The translations under genes were made by a program, and so were the position numbers. This document shows, in pieces, positions 7,502-16,500 of a stretch of 64,000 nucleotides of DNA; the stretch's first letter is position 1; each line of letters opens with the position of its first letter. The stretch spans positions 6,311,831-6,375,830 of the forward strand of contig NZ_KI911783.1 of the NCBI RefSeq assembly GCF_000515415.1. Direction: 5' to 3'. The DNA is from Bradyrhizobium sp. WSM1417. Its GTDB lineage: Bacteria > Pseudomonadota > Alphaproteobacteria > Rhizobiales > Xanthobacteraceae. The notes below the pieces were generated by a model. The model searched no databases and was not told the origin of the DNA. It saw only the letters and a list, made by a program, of their open reading frames with translations.

Positions 7502-9811
7502 TCAGGACCCAGGCTGAGCGGCTGTTTGCTGCGCCGTTAACGCAGCCATCACCCGCTCCGGTGTGATCGGCAGTTGCAGAACCCTCGCCCCAACCGCGTC
7601 CTCAACCGCATTGGCGATAGCGGCAGCGATCCCGAGCATGCCGGCTTCGCCAAGGCCCTTCGCACCTCCTGGACCCGGTCCCATGCCTTGCTCCTCAATG
7701 AAGCTTTCGAACTGCCCGGGAAGGTCCGTGACGAGCGGCACGCGATATGTCATCGGGTCAGCGTTGGCGGGCGCCGGTCCATCGTAGATCAGTTCTTCGA
7801 ATAGACTTTGACCGAACGCCTGCAACGCCGCACCTTCGAGTTGGCCGTGACAAGCCGGAAGGTTAAAAGCGCGCCCTGCGTCCGCGCCGACCACGAGTTT
7901 GAGAACGGTCACTTTGCCGGTCTCCTCGTCGACGTTCACTTCCGCAGCCGACCAGCACGGCATCCAAAAGTAATTCTGTGAGCCCAATGGTGCCGCAGCG
8001 TCATACGCAATCTTCATTCGGCCGCGCCCAATGAACTCCGTTCCCACTGGCCCGTAATAGTCGCGGAGCATCTTCTGCAATGGAAACGACTCGTTGCCGC
8101 GCAGTATGTTCCAGTCGGACAACACGAGTTCAGCGTGATCGCAATCGAGACGCTCTGCGGCGAATTCCAAAATCTGATTCCTGACGTCGATCGCCGCTTG
8201 TTCGATGGCACGACCCGTGACTGCCGTCGCGAAGCTGACGTGCGTGCCGGTGTCGAGTGGCGTGTGGTCAGTATCGATCTCGCCGTACCTCACGGCGGTC
8301 ATCGGCCGATCGAGAATTTCTGCGGCGATGGTGCCGAGCACGGTGCCGACGCCCTGGCCGATCTCAACCGCCGCGGCTCGGATCATGATCTCGCCGGCGT
8401 CGCTGACCTTGATCTCGGCGAGTGCCTGATTACCCGTGCCGCCGCCATCCTTTAGGCCAACACTCAGCCCGATGCCGCGCCCGCGCTTCTTCGGTGAGGC
8501 GCCATAGCCGATCAAATGGGCGACCCTCGACAATCCCGCCTTGAAGTCGCTGTCGAGCGCGCTGTCGCCGGGCGCGTATGGTTCGCCGGGCGCCAACATG
8601 TTGTTGCGGCGAAACTCGAGCGGATCCAGACTAAGACGGCGCGCGATCATGTCGATCTGCGATTCCGACGCGAAGCTTGCCTGCGTTCCGCCGAAGCCTC
8701 TGAAAGATCCGCCCGGAACGGTGTTCGTCCTCACTGCCGAAGCGATGGTCGATACCGCAACCCATTTGTAGGGACCCGGGATGCGGTATCCAGTCTTGAT
8801 GGTGGTGCTGACGCTGGCATCGCTATAGGCTCCTCCGTCGAGCTTGATGTCGGCTTCCCGGGCGATCAGCCGCCCGTCCGCCGTTACGGCCGTCTTCAGC
8901 GTCAGGATGGCGGCGTGCTTGCTCAGTGTGAGAAACGCCTCGTCCATCGTCAGGCACAACCGGACCGGCCGCCTTACCTGCCTGGCAAGAAAAACGACCA
9001 GCGGCTCCATCTTGCAATAGCTCTTCGCACCAAACCCTCCGCCAATCATCGCCGTGTGGATTCTCACATTATGCAGAGGGAAGCCGAACATGCGCGACAA
9101 GTCGTTCCGCAGGATGAAAGGGTCCTGGTTACAGGACCATATCTCGATGCTATCGGCATCGGCGCGGGCGACGTTGACGTAGGGCTCAAGATGATAGTGA
9201 TGAATCCTTGAAAATGTGAAAGTGTCGGTGAAGACATGGTCGGCATATCGCATCGCGCTTTCGAGATCACCGCGGGCGTACCTGAACTCGTAAAGTACGT
9301 TTCTGGACGGCTCCTTGAGGCTCTGCGCGCCGGCGCCCACCGGCAGCGCCTCGCCAGGCGACGGCCCTTCGAAGATGTCGGGGGCCCCCTCCGACAGCGC
9401 ATCGGCAATCGTCATCAACGCCGGCAGCTCGGCATATTCGACCTCAATCAATTCAAGCGCCCGAAAGGCTGTGGCCTCGTCCTCTGCCACAACCGCCGCG
9501 ACCATATCACCGACATATCTCACCTTGTCGATGGCAAGTACCGGCTGGTCTCGGATTCCAACGCCATAGAAGGGGTCGGGCATGGTCGCTATATCGGCGC
9601 CCGTGACGACGGCGAGGACACCGCGAAGCGCCCTCGCACGACTGGCATCAATGGATCTGATTCGCGCATGCGGCACCGGGCTGCGCAGAATCTTGGCATG
9701 GGTCATGCCCGGCCAAGAAAAGTCTGTCGTGAAACGAACCTCGCCAAGGACCTTCTGCCGGCCGTCGATCCGCTCCGGCGCAATGCCTGTTGGCTCGCGG
9801 ATCGATTTCAT
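7502..9811 (-). CDS. Molybdenum hydroxylase large subunit (xanthine dehydrogenase/CO dehydrogenase CoxL family)
   Basis: Molybdopterin-binding catalytic subunit (769 aa) that hydroxylates a carbon next to nitrogen in heterocycles, or an aldehyde, using water. Seen: GGGFGAK in the middle of the protein, EIGQGVGT of the cofactor-binding region, and KGLGEAGMLG near the C-terminus, which carries the conserved catalytic Glu. The start is set at 9811 (MKSIREPTGIAPERIDG) because it overlaps the stop of the small subunit by four bases (ATGA); an upstream in-frame extension exists but overlaps the small subunit gene. The order on the transcript is FAD subunit, iron-sulfur subunit, molybdenum subunit, as in cox operons. 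The substrate is unknown, and the CO dehydrogenase active-site loop was not recognised. Confidence 0.92.
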   Translation of the reverse strand: MKSIREPTGIAPERIDGRQKVLGEVRFTTDFSWPGMTHAKILRSPVPHARIRSIDASRARALRGVLAVVTGADIATMPDPFYGVGIRDQPVLAIDKVRYVGDMVAAVVAEDEATAFRALELIEVEYAELPALMTIADALSEGAPDIFEGPSPGEALPVGAGAQSLKEPSRNVLYEFRYARGDLESAMRYADHVFTDTFTFSRIHHYHLEPYVNVARADADSIEIWSCNQDPFILRNDLSRMFGFPLHNVRIHTAMIGGGFGAKSYCKMEPLVVFLARQVRRPVRLCLTMDEAFLTLSKHAAILTLKTAVTADGRLIAREADIKLDGGAYSDASVSTTIKTGYRIPGPYKWVAVSTIASAVRTNTVPGGSFRGFGGTQASFASESQIDMIARRLSLDPLEFRRNNMLAPGEPYAPGDSALDSDFKAGLSRVAHLIGYGASPKKRGRGIGLSVGLKDGGGTGNQALAEIKVSDAGEIMIRAAAVEIGQGVGTVLGTIAAEILDRPMTAVRYGEIDTDHTPLDTGTHVSFATAVTGRAIEQAAIDVRNQILEFAAERLDCDHAELVLSDWNILRGNESFPLQKMLRDYYGPVGTEFIGRGRMKIAYDAAAPLGSQNYFWMPCWSAAEVNVDEETGKVTVLKLVVGADAGRAFNLPACHGQLEGAALQAFGQSLFEELIYDGPAPANADPMTYRVPLVTDLPGQFESFIEEQGMGPGPGGAKGLGEAGMLGIAAAIANAVEDAVGARVLQLPITPERVMAALTAQQTAAQPGS

Positions 9812-10284
9812 GCGGGAACGCCGATGCGCTTTGCAGCAAGCCGCGTCGCCTGCAGTATGGGCTGGTAGCCTGTGCATCTGCAGATATTCGACTTCAGCCA
9901 CTCCTTGATCGCATCGTCGGTCGGTGAAGGATCAACTTTGAGCAAGGCCTTTACCGACATAACGAAGCCTGACGTGCAGAAGCCGCATTGGAATGCGTTT
10001 GTCTCCAGAAATGCTTGCTGGATTGCGTGCAGGACATCGTTCTCGGCCAGTCCTTCGATGGTCTCGATGAACGCCCCGTCGGCCTCGAATGCAAAGGTCG
10101 AGCAGGCAGCCGCCGGCCGGCCGTCGATCAGGACGGTGCAGGAACCGCAGACCTCGGCGTCGCATGCGACGCGGCACCCCGTCAGATTCAGGTCTTCGCG
10201 CAGCAGATCCGCGACAGTCCTGTTCGCGGCGACGTTCAGCCGCTTCTCTTGCCCATTGATGGTGAAAGACAGTTCAAGCTGCAT
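9808..10284 (-). CDS. Molybdenum hydroxylase small [2Fe-2S] subunit (CoxS family)
   Basis: Electron-transfer subunit of 158 residues carrying two [2Fe-2S] clusters. The plant-type cluster ligands are Cys41, Cys46, Cys49 and Cys61 (CDAEVCGSC then C). The second, alpha-helical cluster uses Cys100, Cys103, Cys135 and Cys137 (CGFC and CRC in CRCTGYQ). All eight ligands are present. The gene overlaps the FAD-subunit reading frame by 11 nt on one side and the large subunit by 4 nt on the other, so the three are translationally coupled. Confidence 0.94.
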   Translation of the reverse strand: MQLELSFTINGQEKRLNVAANRTVADLLREDLNLTGCRVACDAEVCGSCTVLIDGRPAAACSTFAFEADGAFIETIEGLAENDVLHAIQQAFLETNAFQCGFCTSGFVMSVKALLKVDPSPTDDAIKEWLKSNICRCTGYQPILQATRLAAKRIGVPA

Positions 10285-11136
10285 GGGTCGGCTCCGCGAG
10301 ACGCATCAGCTCGAGTTCCCTGCGAACCAACACCTTAAGCAGGTTCCGCCGATAGTCACAGCTAGCGCGCCAGTCGGTCAGAGGTGGTGGAAGGGAAGCG
10401 CACAACGCCTCCGCAAGATCCGACGCCGCCTTCCGCGGAAAGCGGTCAAGAAGGTCACGCCCGAGGTCAACTTGCGAGAACGCGACCGAAGCGAATCCGG
10501 CGCCGACAGCCAGCCGCGCGGTCACAACGCCCCGCTCACGCCGGAACGACAGCGCGAACGCTAGGATTGGTTTCCATTCGAGTTGTATGACCAAGCCTAG
10601 GCATCCGGAAGCAGGCAGCCTGATCGCCGTAATGAGGTCCGCCGCGCCTAGTTCAGAGCGATGCGAGGCCGCGAACGATGCAAGAGACAGCTGCGACGTC
10701 ATAGATTCGATTTGAGCGTCGGCTGCGATCGCGACCATCGGAAAGTCGTACGCAACATTGCCCGCCATCAGGTTGCCCGCAATCGTTCCCTTGATGCGAA
10801 TACGATTGTTGGCGATTCTGGCCAACTCTCCGCGAGCCGTGGATACGCCCGGCGAACCACAGCGCTGCGGGCCAGCGCATCGTAGGTCACCCCTGCCCCG
10901 AGGACGATCTCATTACCGCATTGCTCGATACTGGTGCGGTTCGGCAGCGCACCCAGATGAATGACATCGTCGAACCGTCGACCTGCTTTCAAGGCGGCCA
11001 TCACGTCTATTCCCCCGCCCATATACGCCGCGATGCCCTTGCTTCGCGCGTGGAGCGTTACAGCGTCGGCCGCAGTCGACGGACGATGAAGACGAAAGGA
11101 ATGAATGCGATGGCGGGATCTCTGTGCGACAAGCAT
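10274..11136 (-). pseudogene. Molybdenum hydroxylase FAD-binding middle subunit (CoxM family), frameshifted
   Basis: Two overlapping reading frames together make one FAD subunit. The first, from an ATG at 11136, has the FAD-domain opening (FRLHRPSTAADAV, GGGIDVMAALKAG, VLGAGVTYDALA, AYPRLAESW). It then runs out of homology near 10835, and a frame shifted by one base continues with RIANNRIRIKGTIAGNLMAGN and the C-terminal domain to 10274. The span of 863 nt is one short of a multiple of three, which fits a one-base deletion; the restored product would be about 287 aa, the family norm. Both flanking subunits are intact, so this could be a recent inactivation, a sequencing error or, less likely, programmed frameshifting. 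Confidence 0.82.
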
Positions 11137-11340
11137 CAGTTCATTTCCGATGCAAGGAAATGTGGTGTATCTTTTTGCGAGCGCTTCCGACGCCTTGTGA
11201 AGCCGCCACTCTTTCCATTGTTGCCCCACATGAGAAGCTTCATGCGAGGGATAGACGAATAAGGACGGAAGATAAAACGGGCAGATATCGAAATTGTCAG
11301 ACTTTCATCGCCTGGTTCAAGAAACAGGCACAAGCGGTCC

Positions 11341-12066
11341 TTACTCGACATATTGCTCAAGCACGACATCGGTGATGTTCTGGATGTGATCGCTCATCAA
11401 CGTGGCGGCACGGCCGATATCCCTGCTGATCACGGCCTCCATGATATCTTCGTGGTCGCTCGCCGTTCCCGCCATGTAGGACCCCGACGGCAATGTCAGT
11501 CGACGATAGCGGTCAAAGCGATCGTGAAGCTGAGACCAGAAATTCAACAGCGTCGGCGAGCCGCATTCCGCAATCAGCGAGAAGTGGAACTCGCGGTGAT
11601 AGGCTTCCCAGGCATCGGAGATCGGCGCGTCGTGTCCCGCCTTTTGCGACAGCTGCGAAAAGATATCGTAGACCCGACGGATTTCCCTAACCCAGCGATC
11701 GTCGCCCCTAGCTATTGCTAAGCCAAGCGCGGGAATCTCGAGATGCTTTCGCAGTGCCGCGATGTCGAGAAAGTCGGCCCGAGAAGCCGAAGCGACCCGA
11801 AATCCCCGCTGGCTTTCGGAAATCACGAGCCCGGCGCCCGAAAGCACCGCGAGCGCCTCTCGAACGGGCGCCACGCTGGTGTTGTAGCGCTCTGTGAGAA
11901 CCTTGAGATAGAGCTTCGCGTCAGGCTTGAAATAGGCCGAGAGAATATCGCCCCGCAATCTCGCCAGCACATAAGATGAGGTGGACGTCGCAGCAGTTCT
12001 GTCCAGCGCGCGATATTTCCATTGAAGTGAATTGGATGCCCAGGGCAGCGCTTCAGCAGCAATCAT
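11341..12066 (-). CDS. GntR-family transcriptional regulator, FCD subfamily
   Basis: DNA-binding regulator with an N-terminal winged helix (VLARLRGDILSAYFKPDAK, then APVREALAVLSGAGLV) and a C-terminal all-helical FCD ligand domain containing the metal-binding type residues in WEAYHREFHFSL and SDHEDIMEAV. The start is placed at the ATG at 12066 (241 aa); an upstream in-frame ATG at 12153 would add 29 residues without family similarity. It is divergent from the DUF1989 gene and precedes the molybdenum hydroxylase genes on the same strand, so it probably controls both, responding to a small carboxylate-like effector as is common for FCD regulators (inference). Confidence 0.85.
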   Translation of the reverse strand: MIAAEALPWASNSLQWKYRALDRTAATSTSSYVLARLRGDILSAYFKPDAKLYLKVLTERYNTSVAPVREALAVLSGAGLVISESQRGFRVASASRADFLDIAALRKHLEIPALGLAIARGDDRWVREIRRVYDIFSQLSQKAGHDAPISDAWEAYHREFHFSLIAECGSPTLLNFWSQLHDRFDRYRRLTLPSGSYMAGTASDHEDIMEAVISRDIGRAATLMSDHIQNITDVVLEQYVE

Positions 12067-12508
12067 GCGCGCCCCCGCCAATCTGCACTCCGGACGCGGC
12101 ACCCGCATCGCACCCAATCGGGCGGACGTCTGGAGCCATGTCGGCAATCGCAAGGAGCAATTCGTGCGAACATGGGATCGTGCTTGGTGTCATAGTTACT
12201 CCTGCCCCCGATCGCCTCTTGACCAGTTCTAAGCACGATCCATGCCACCAATACCGGCAGCTGTAAGATCCGTTTCCTCCAGAAGACGCCTAACTTCCAG
12301 GCATTCGCACCCGAATCCTGCACAAAACGGAAAGAATTCCGAATTTCGAGCGGTTGTTGGTCACCAGGCAGTCAGCCTCTCTCCGCGCCCATCGGCAATC
12401 CGTCGTCGCCTGGCGTGCCTGGCGATCACAGAATTTAGAAAATTTCGACCGTGGACCGGTACCGCCGACTGAGCCTAGCCTGCCGCAGGATCAGCAAGCA
12501 GAGGTAAC
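12067..12508. promoter_or_regulatory. Divergent promoter region between GntR regulator and DUF1989 gene
   Basis: This 442-base gap separates two divergent genes and must hold their promoters and probably the GntR operator. I could not identify a convincing operator palindrome or -35/-10 pair by eye. Short ORFs here have no recognisable similarity. Confidence 0.4.
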
Positions 12509-13273
12509 ATGGCGGGAATCTTGCTCGAGAACACGGGTTCGGAAAAAGAGCGTCAACATCTGGCACGCAGGATGGCCGAGGAAAAGCGCAAGGTCGCGAC
12601 CTCCGCGATGGCGCGCGCGCGGGCCTTGAACGGTGAGATCAAGATGCTCGCTGCCACCTCAATTCCCGGAAAGATCGTCAAGGACACTACGGTGCCCGCA
12701 GGCGCCAACAACTATGTCTCGGAAATTCCTCCCGGCCGGCGCTTGCGCATCATCGACATCGGCGGCCAGCAGGCGGTCGATTTCCTCGCCTTTGACCTCT
12801 CTAATACGGAGATCCGCTACAACAACGCCAACTCGATCAAGTTGAACCGCACCATCTATGTTACCAAGGGCTTCAAGCTCTATTCTGACGTAGCCGAAGT
12901 ACTCATGACCGTGGTCGAGGACAGCGTAGGCCGGCACGATACAATCGGGGGTGCATGCAGCAGCCAGGTGAACAAGCTCCGATACGGCATCGAAGGCACC
13001 TGCGCCTGCCGCGACAATTTCCTGGTGGCGCTGGCGGGTCGCGGAATGTCCGCCAAGGACATTCACGCCAATGTCAATTTCTTCATGAACGTTCCCGTGG
13101 AAGCCGACGGGTCCGCTGAAATCGTCGAAGGCCTCTCAACACCGGGTGACTTCGTTGAACTGCGTGCCGACAAACCGACGCTCGTCGTGATGTCAAACTG
13201 CCCTCAGTTCTACAATCCCTGCTCGGGCTGGAATCCGACACCGATCAGGGTCGTTGAATGGGATCCGCAGTAA
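12509..13273 (+). CDS. DUF1989 family protein (urea carboxylase-associated protein)
   Basis: 254-residue cytoplasmic protein of the DUF1989/urea-carboxylase-associated family. Members near urea carboxylase and allophanate hydrolase genes have been implicated in carboxyguanidine or urea breakdown, but many are uncharacterised. Seen: the family's core features GGACSSQVNKLRYG, the CACRD pair of cysteines, HANVNFFMNVPV, GDFVELRADKPTLVV and the C-terminal NPCSGWNPTPIRVVEW. AGAGG lies just upstream of the ATG. It is transcribed divergently from the GntR regulator. No urea carboxylase or allophanate hydrolase is in the window, so its role in the catabolic block, possibly handling a C-N cleavage product, is inference. 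Confidence 0.88.
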   Translation: MAGILLENTGSEKERQHLARRMAEEKRKVATSAMARARALNGEIKMLAATSIPGKIVKDTTVPAGANNYVSEIPPGRRLRIIDIGGQQAVDFLAFDLSNTEIRYNNANSIKLNRTIYVTKGFKLYSDVAEVLMTVVEDSVGRHDTIGGACSSQVNKLRYGIEGTCACRDNFLVALAGRGMSAKDIHANVNFFMNVPVEADGSAEIVEGLSTPGDFVELRADKPTLVVMSNCPQFYNPCSGWNPTPIRVVEWDPQ

Positions 13274-14044
13274 GGCGTTCAGTATTCTTCTAGGTGTCAC
13301 CGCTGCCGCTTCGGGCAGCCGCAAGGGAGGCGCCTGCGCGCCCTTCCTCTCAGATCGAGCCCGCGGGTGCGAAGCAAGGTGTTGGCGCAAAACGGCAACA
13401 ACACAAACTCTTGCTGCTGGACCGCCTCTCCGCATCCTGCATACGAATAGTTTACATCCGTTTCGCCGATGGTAATCAGTGGGATCGGTCCGCCATAGAA
13501 GATGTCATTGACCTGAGTGTTTGAGCAGGGCATGCGGCCTGAAGCGGACAGCCGAGAAAGAGATCGCGACAATGCACGAAGAAGCCGAGCATTAGGACGG
13601 CCGTTCATCGCGCCGGAAACGCGCTACGGGTGCGATGAAATCAAGGGTGCACTCATTGGCAAGTCGAAGATTGTGAACAGCCCGTCCAAGAGGCCCGCGG
13701 ACGAGAGGGGCCCCGCCTAGAGTGTTCGCATAGCGGCCGAGAGAAGCAAATGCGGGGAAAGCCAGAGATCTAGTTGACTGAAAAGACGCTCTTGATGCAT
13801 GTCAGCTAACAACCGCAATATTGTGGGGATAGGTCAAATCAGCGAAGCCGCTTTGGGGGCGTTTAGCTTGTCTAGTACTACCGCGGTGCCGCCAACAGAG
13901 TTGGAAAAAGGGCAGTTTCTGAGGGAGCCCCCGTAGGACCTGCTCACCGGAGAACGCTTGGAGTCATTCTGGCCGGAGCAGTCATCACTGCGGTGCAGGT
14001 CGCGTCGCGTCGCCGGTATTGGCCCTGAACGACGAAGACTGGAA
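13274..14044. other. Region without a convincing gene
   Basis: About 770 bases after the DUF1989 gene contain only short overlapping ORFs in several frames with no recognisable similarity. In the last part, one frame reads GVILAGAVITAVQVASRR just before the DUF4010 fragment and may be an earlier, frameshifted piece of the same decayed gene; this is uncertain. Confidence 0.4.
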
Positions 14045-14245
14045 TTCCTGCGCGCCCTCGCCGCCTCAGGCAAGATCAACTCCGCCGACGCTGTCGCTCC
14101 GATTTTAGCGGCGCTTTCGACGAATACCCTCAGCAAGATCATTGTTGGCTGGATCAGCGGCGGGCGCTCCTTCGCACTGCGGCTAATCCCGGGCCTTATT
14201 CTGGTCATCGCGGCCGCGTGGGCTGGCGCATTTTCGATCTTCTGA
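14045..14245 (+). pseudogene. C-terminal remnant of a DUF4010/MgtC-type membrane protein
   Basis: An open frame contains LAASGKINSADAVAPILAAL, then STNTLSKIIVGWISGG and ALRLIPGLILVIAAAWAGA. This pattern of helix, NTLSK turn, GGR motif and final membrane helix is characteristic of the C-terminus of DUF4010 proteins related to MgtC/SapB. The remaining several hundred residues and a proper start are absent, and the frame upstream is disturbed, so this is a decayed fragment. It is convergent with the EF-hand gene. Confidence 0.5.
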
Positions 14246-14279
14246 TCGCCTGGGCCGATCTATGCCGACTGCCGCGAGT

Positions 14280-14717
14280 CTATTGCTGCGGGGCTGAGTT
14301 CTTTGTCCCACGCATAAAGGCCTGTATCTCGTCCAGAGTGAGCTTCCCGTCCTTATTGCTGTCCATTGCCTTGAAGATTCGTTCGTGGGCGACCTGAAAC
14401 TCCGGCAATGAGATGGTCCCGTCGCCATCAGCGTCCATCAGCGCGAAGATCATGCGGAACATGATTGCTGGCACCATTCCGTCCGCGCCCGTCATGCCTT
14501 GCCCATTCATGCCGCGCCCCATCATTCCCATCATGTAACCACCACGCATCGTGCTTTTGCGCTCGGCGGATGGGCCTGCGGGCAATTCCGCCTCCGCGGG
14601 CGGCGACACTTGGTTTTGTCCAGGGTGATCGACCTCGTGATCAGACGACGACTGAGCAAACGTGGGATAGCTCAGGACAGCAGACAGCAGCGCTACAGCG
14701 ATGGATGGGACTCGCAT
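14280..14717 (-). CDS. Secreted EF-hand calcium-binding protein (145 aa)
   Basis: Small exported protein with a signal peptide (hydrophobic core IAVALLSAVLS, cleavage after TFAQ). A Met/Gly-rich linker follows (GGYMMGMMGRGMNGQGM). Two canonical EF-hand loops come next, DADGDGTISLPE and DSNKDGKLTLDE, about 36 residues apart, and probably form one calcium-binding pair. The start is ATG at 14717, with GGAGAAG 6-7 nt upstream; a longer in-frame ORF upstream lacks a better site. Similar small EF-hand proteins are common in Bradyrhizobium and of unknown role. The Met-rich stretch could bind copper, but this is only a possibility. Confidence 0.8.
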   Translation of the reverse strand: MRVPSIAVALLSAVLSYPTFAQSSSDHEVDHPGQNQVSPPAEAELPAGPSAERKSTMRGGYMMGMMGRGMNGQGMTGADGMVPAIMFRMIFALMDADGDGTISLPEFQVAHERIFKAMDSNKDGKLTLDEIQAFMRGTKNSAPQQ

Positions 14718-15063
14718 GGATGCTTCTCCGACGTCGATTAAGGAAGCAACGTTGCAGATCCCGACTGGGTTGGGCTTGAGCCAAGTCAAGGCCAGTGCGC
14801 GGCGAAACTGCTGCAGTTTCCCGTCGTCGCGGGGTCGTTTGCCATCCGGTCAACACTGTTTGGGCGTGGCTGTAGCCTGTCGTTGCGAAAGGTTCTAGCG
14901 AGCACAAGGTCATGCGGCACGTCAGCAGTCGTGCAGATGATCGACATCCGAACTTGAGACGCAAACTACAGAGGTTGTCCACAGCATCCTAGAGTGCTGG
15001 CGGGTCGGTGTTTGCAACAGCCGTTTGAAACGTCAGCTTCTCAAACGGTTTTGATCGTTGATA
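14718..15063. other. Intergenic region, no gene seen
   Basis: About 346 bases between the start of the EF-hand gene and the tRNA fragment. I see no supported gene, only the likely EF-hand promoter zone. Confidence 0.4.
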
Positions 15064-15110
15064 TGGTGGGCGCACCAGGACTCGAACTTGGGATCCGCTG
15101 ATTAAGAGTC
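15064..15110 (-). other. 3' half of a tRNA-Lys(CUU) gene, probable att site of a genomic island
   Basis: Read on the minus strand, this stretch runs from the anticodon loop (CTCTTAA, anticodon CTT) through the 3' anticodon stem TCAGC, a T-arm with GTTCGAGTC, and an acceptor end finishing GCGCCCACCA. The 5' half (acceptor strand, D-arm, 5' anticodon stem) is absent: the sequence upstream of the loop (higher coordinates) is unrelated and AT-rich. A 3' tRNA half of this kind is the usual duplicate left at the far end of an island that integrated into a tRNA gene. Its orientation places the island to the right, at higher coordinates. One T-stem pair is an A-C mismatch. No integrase is seen in the window. 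Confidence 0.72.
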
Positions 15111-16273
15111 TCATCTTTTACTAATGAAAAAAGCTACTTACATGTAAAATGATCAATTTAAGCCCCTATATAGATCAATCGCTTACAAGCGAGTTGTAAA
15201 TCGCGCGCGCGACCTGCGACCCCTGCGTCCCGAACGTAAGTAGCAAGCCAAAAAATCAACAAAAACAATGAAGCTTGCTCGCGATTGACCACCCTTATCG
15301 CCATCTGTTCACGCAGTTTCGTGGTCAATCGGTGGTCGGGTTCAGTTACAAGCGCCCTTGGACTCGTTGCCTTTCGCGCAGCACCACGATCGAAGCAAAA
15401 GCGAGAGAGTGGGGACTCTTAAGAACTACGATCGGGAGACGTCATTCGGAGCGCCGCGTAGGCGAGACAGTCACAACCTCGATTGGGAGACGCTCGATTA
15501 AGGTGCCCAGGGGCGGACTGGACATCTATTCAGCAAAAAACAGCAATATCAATAACTTACCGCATCGACAGGTAATCCGTTTGTACCACTTGAATGCGCT
15601 TCTGTCGACCCAACTCGCCCACCATCGGTGGCGGATCTCCGGCCTGTACAGTAACGCTCTGGTCTCGCTTCATGTGAGGCTGGCCACGAGTAGACCTTTC
15701 GGCGTCCGCTACGATGCCGCGAAACGTGGAGCGGTCGAGGAATCATAATCACATCTGCCATTAACGCGGATGTCCGACTCTATCGCCTGATGAAGGATGT
15801 GAGCAGGCCTTCAGTTCAACTCGATTGTATCGACCCTGAGGCACGGCAGGCACCTGTAAGCATGTACCGCCGGCAGGTTTGTGATCTGTGGCAATGTCCC
15901 CAGATAATCCATTGGCCGCCTGCACTTAACGCAGATGAGGATAGGTTGAATGTCCTTTGTTCGGCCGCCGACCATCACTAATGCTCACGCTCGCAAGTGC
16001 GGCAACATAGGTTTGGACGATGGCGATCACACCCCCGGTGAACTACTGAGGATTATCGAAATAAGCAAAGCCGCCATCCCGAAGGAGGCCCCCGATTGCC
16101 GGTCGTTCCCAACCTCATCAGCCGCTGCCGCTCACACAACGCCGCGGCGCACTTAGAAAATTTCACAGGCTCGGGCGCGGCACCGCACAAACAAAGTTTC
16201 TTGCCTGCCAAAGAAAGTGGGCTAATCTCTGTTAATTGCGTATCATGAATTTTTAGCACCTTGGGGATTCCAG
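15111..16273. other. AT-richer, gene-poor stretch next to the att-like site
   Basis: This 1.16-kb stretch begins AT-rich immediately beyond the tRNA fragment and holds only short ORFs on both strands with no recognisable family, the longest at 15275-15748 on the plus strand. It may contain decayed island-end sequence. I see no RNA gene or clear repeat. Confidence 0.4.
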
Positions 16274-16492
16274 GTGACAAACGATACTGCCGTCTTTGAC
16301 GCGTTGCGCCTAAATGCGAACAGCGGTGAGAAAGACTGGGTCGGTCGAACGGGAACGCGCGAGGCGATTAGGCGTGACGGCCTCGCGATTGATGCAGCGT
16401 CTCTCGCCTTCTGCCCGCACGAATGGATCAACGAAGCCGGCTATGTCGACCTTGAGCTTGTCCGCAGATTTCCGCTGATGCTGGCTCTCTGA
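16274..16492 (+). CDS. Small hypothetical protein (72 aa)
   Basis: ORF starting at GTG 16274 with GGGGA about 7 nt upstream. The product is soluble, with WVGRTGTREAIRRDGLAID and CPHEWINEAGYVDLELVRR. From memory it resembles small uncharacterised rhizobial proteins, but I cannot assign a function. It ends 8 nt before the next ORF, so the two may be a mini-operon upstream of the caspase-like gene. Confidence 0.45.
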   Translation: MTNDTAVFDALRLNANSGEKDWVGRTGTREAIRRDGLAIDAASLAFCPHEWINEAGYVDLELVRRFPLMLAL

Positions 16493-16500
16493 GTGTAGAG

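Noticed and set aside
10780..10880. Programmed frameshifting in the FAD subunit gene
   Set aside because: No slippery heptamer or downstream stem was seen, and the family is not known for frameshifting; a deletion or sequence error is simpler.
15275..15748. Plus-strand ORF (157 codons) next to the tRNA fragment
   Set aside because: No family similarity, composition unlike a folded protein, and overlapped by ORFs on the other strand.
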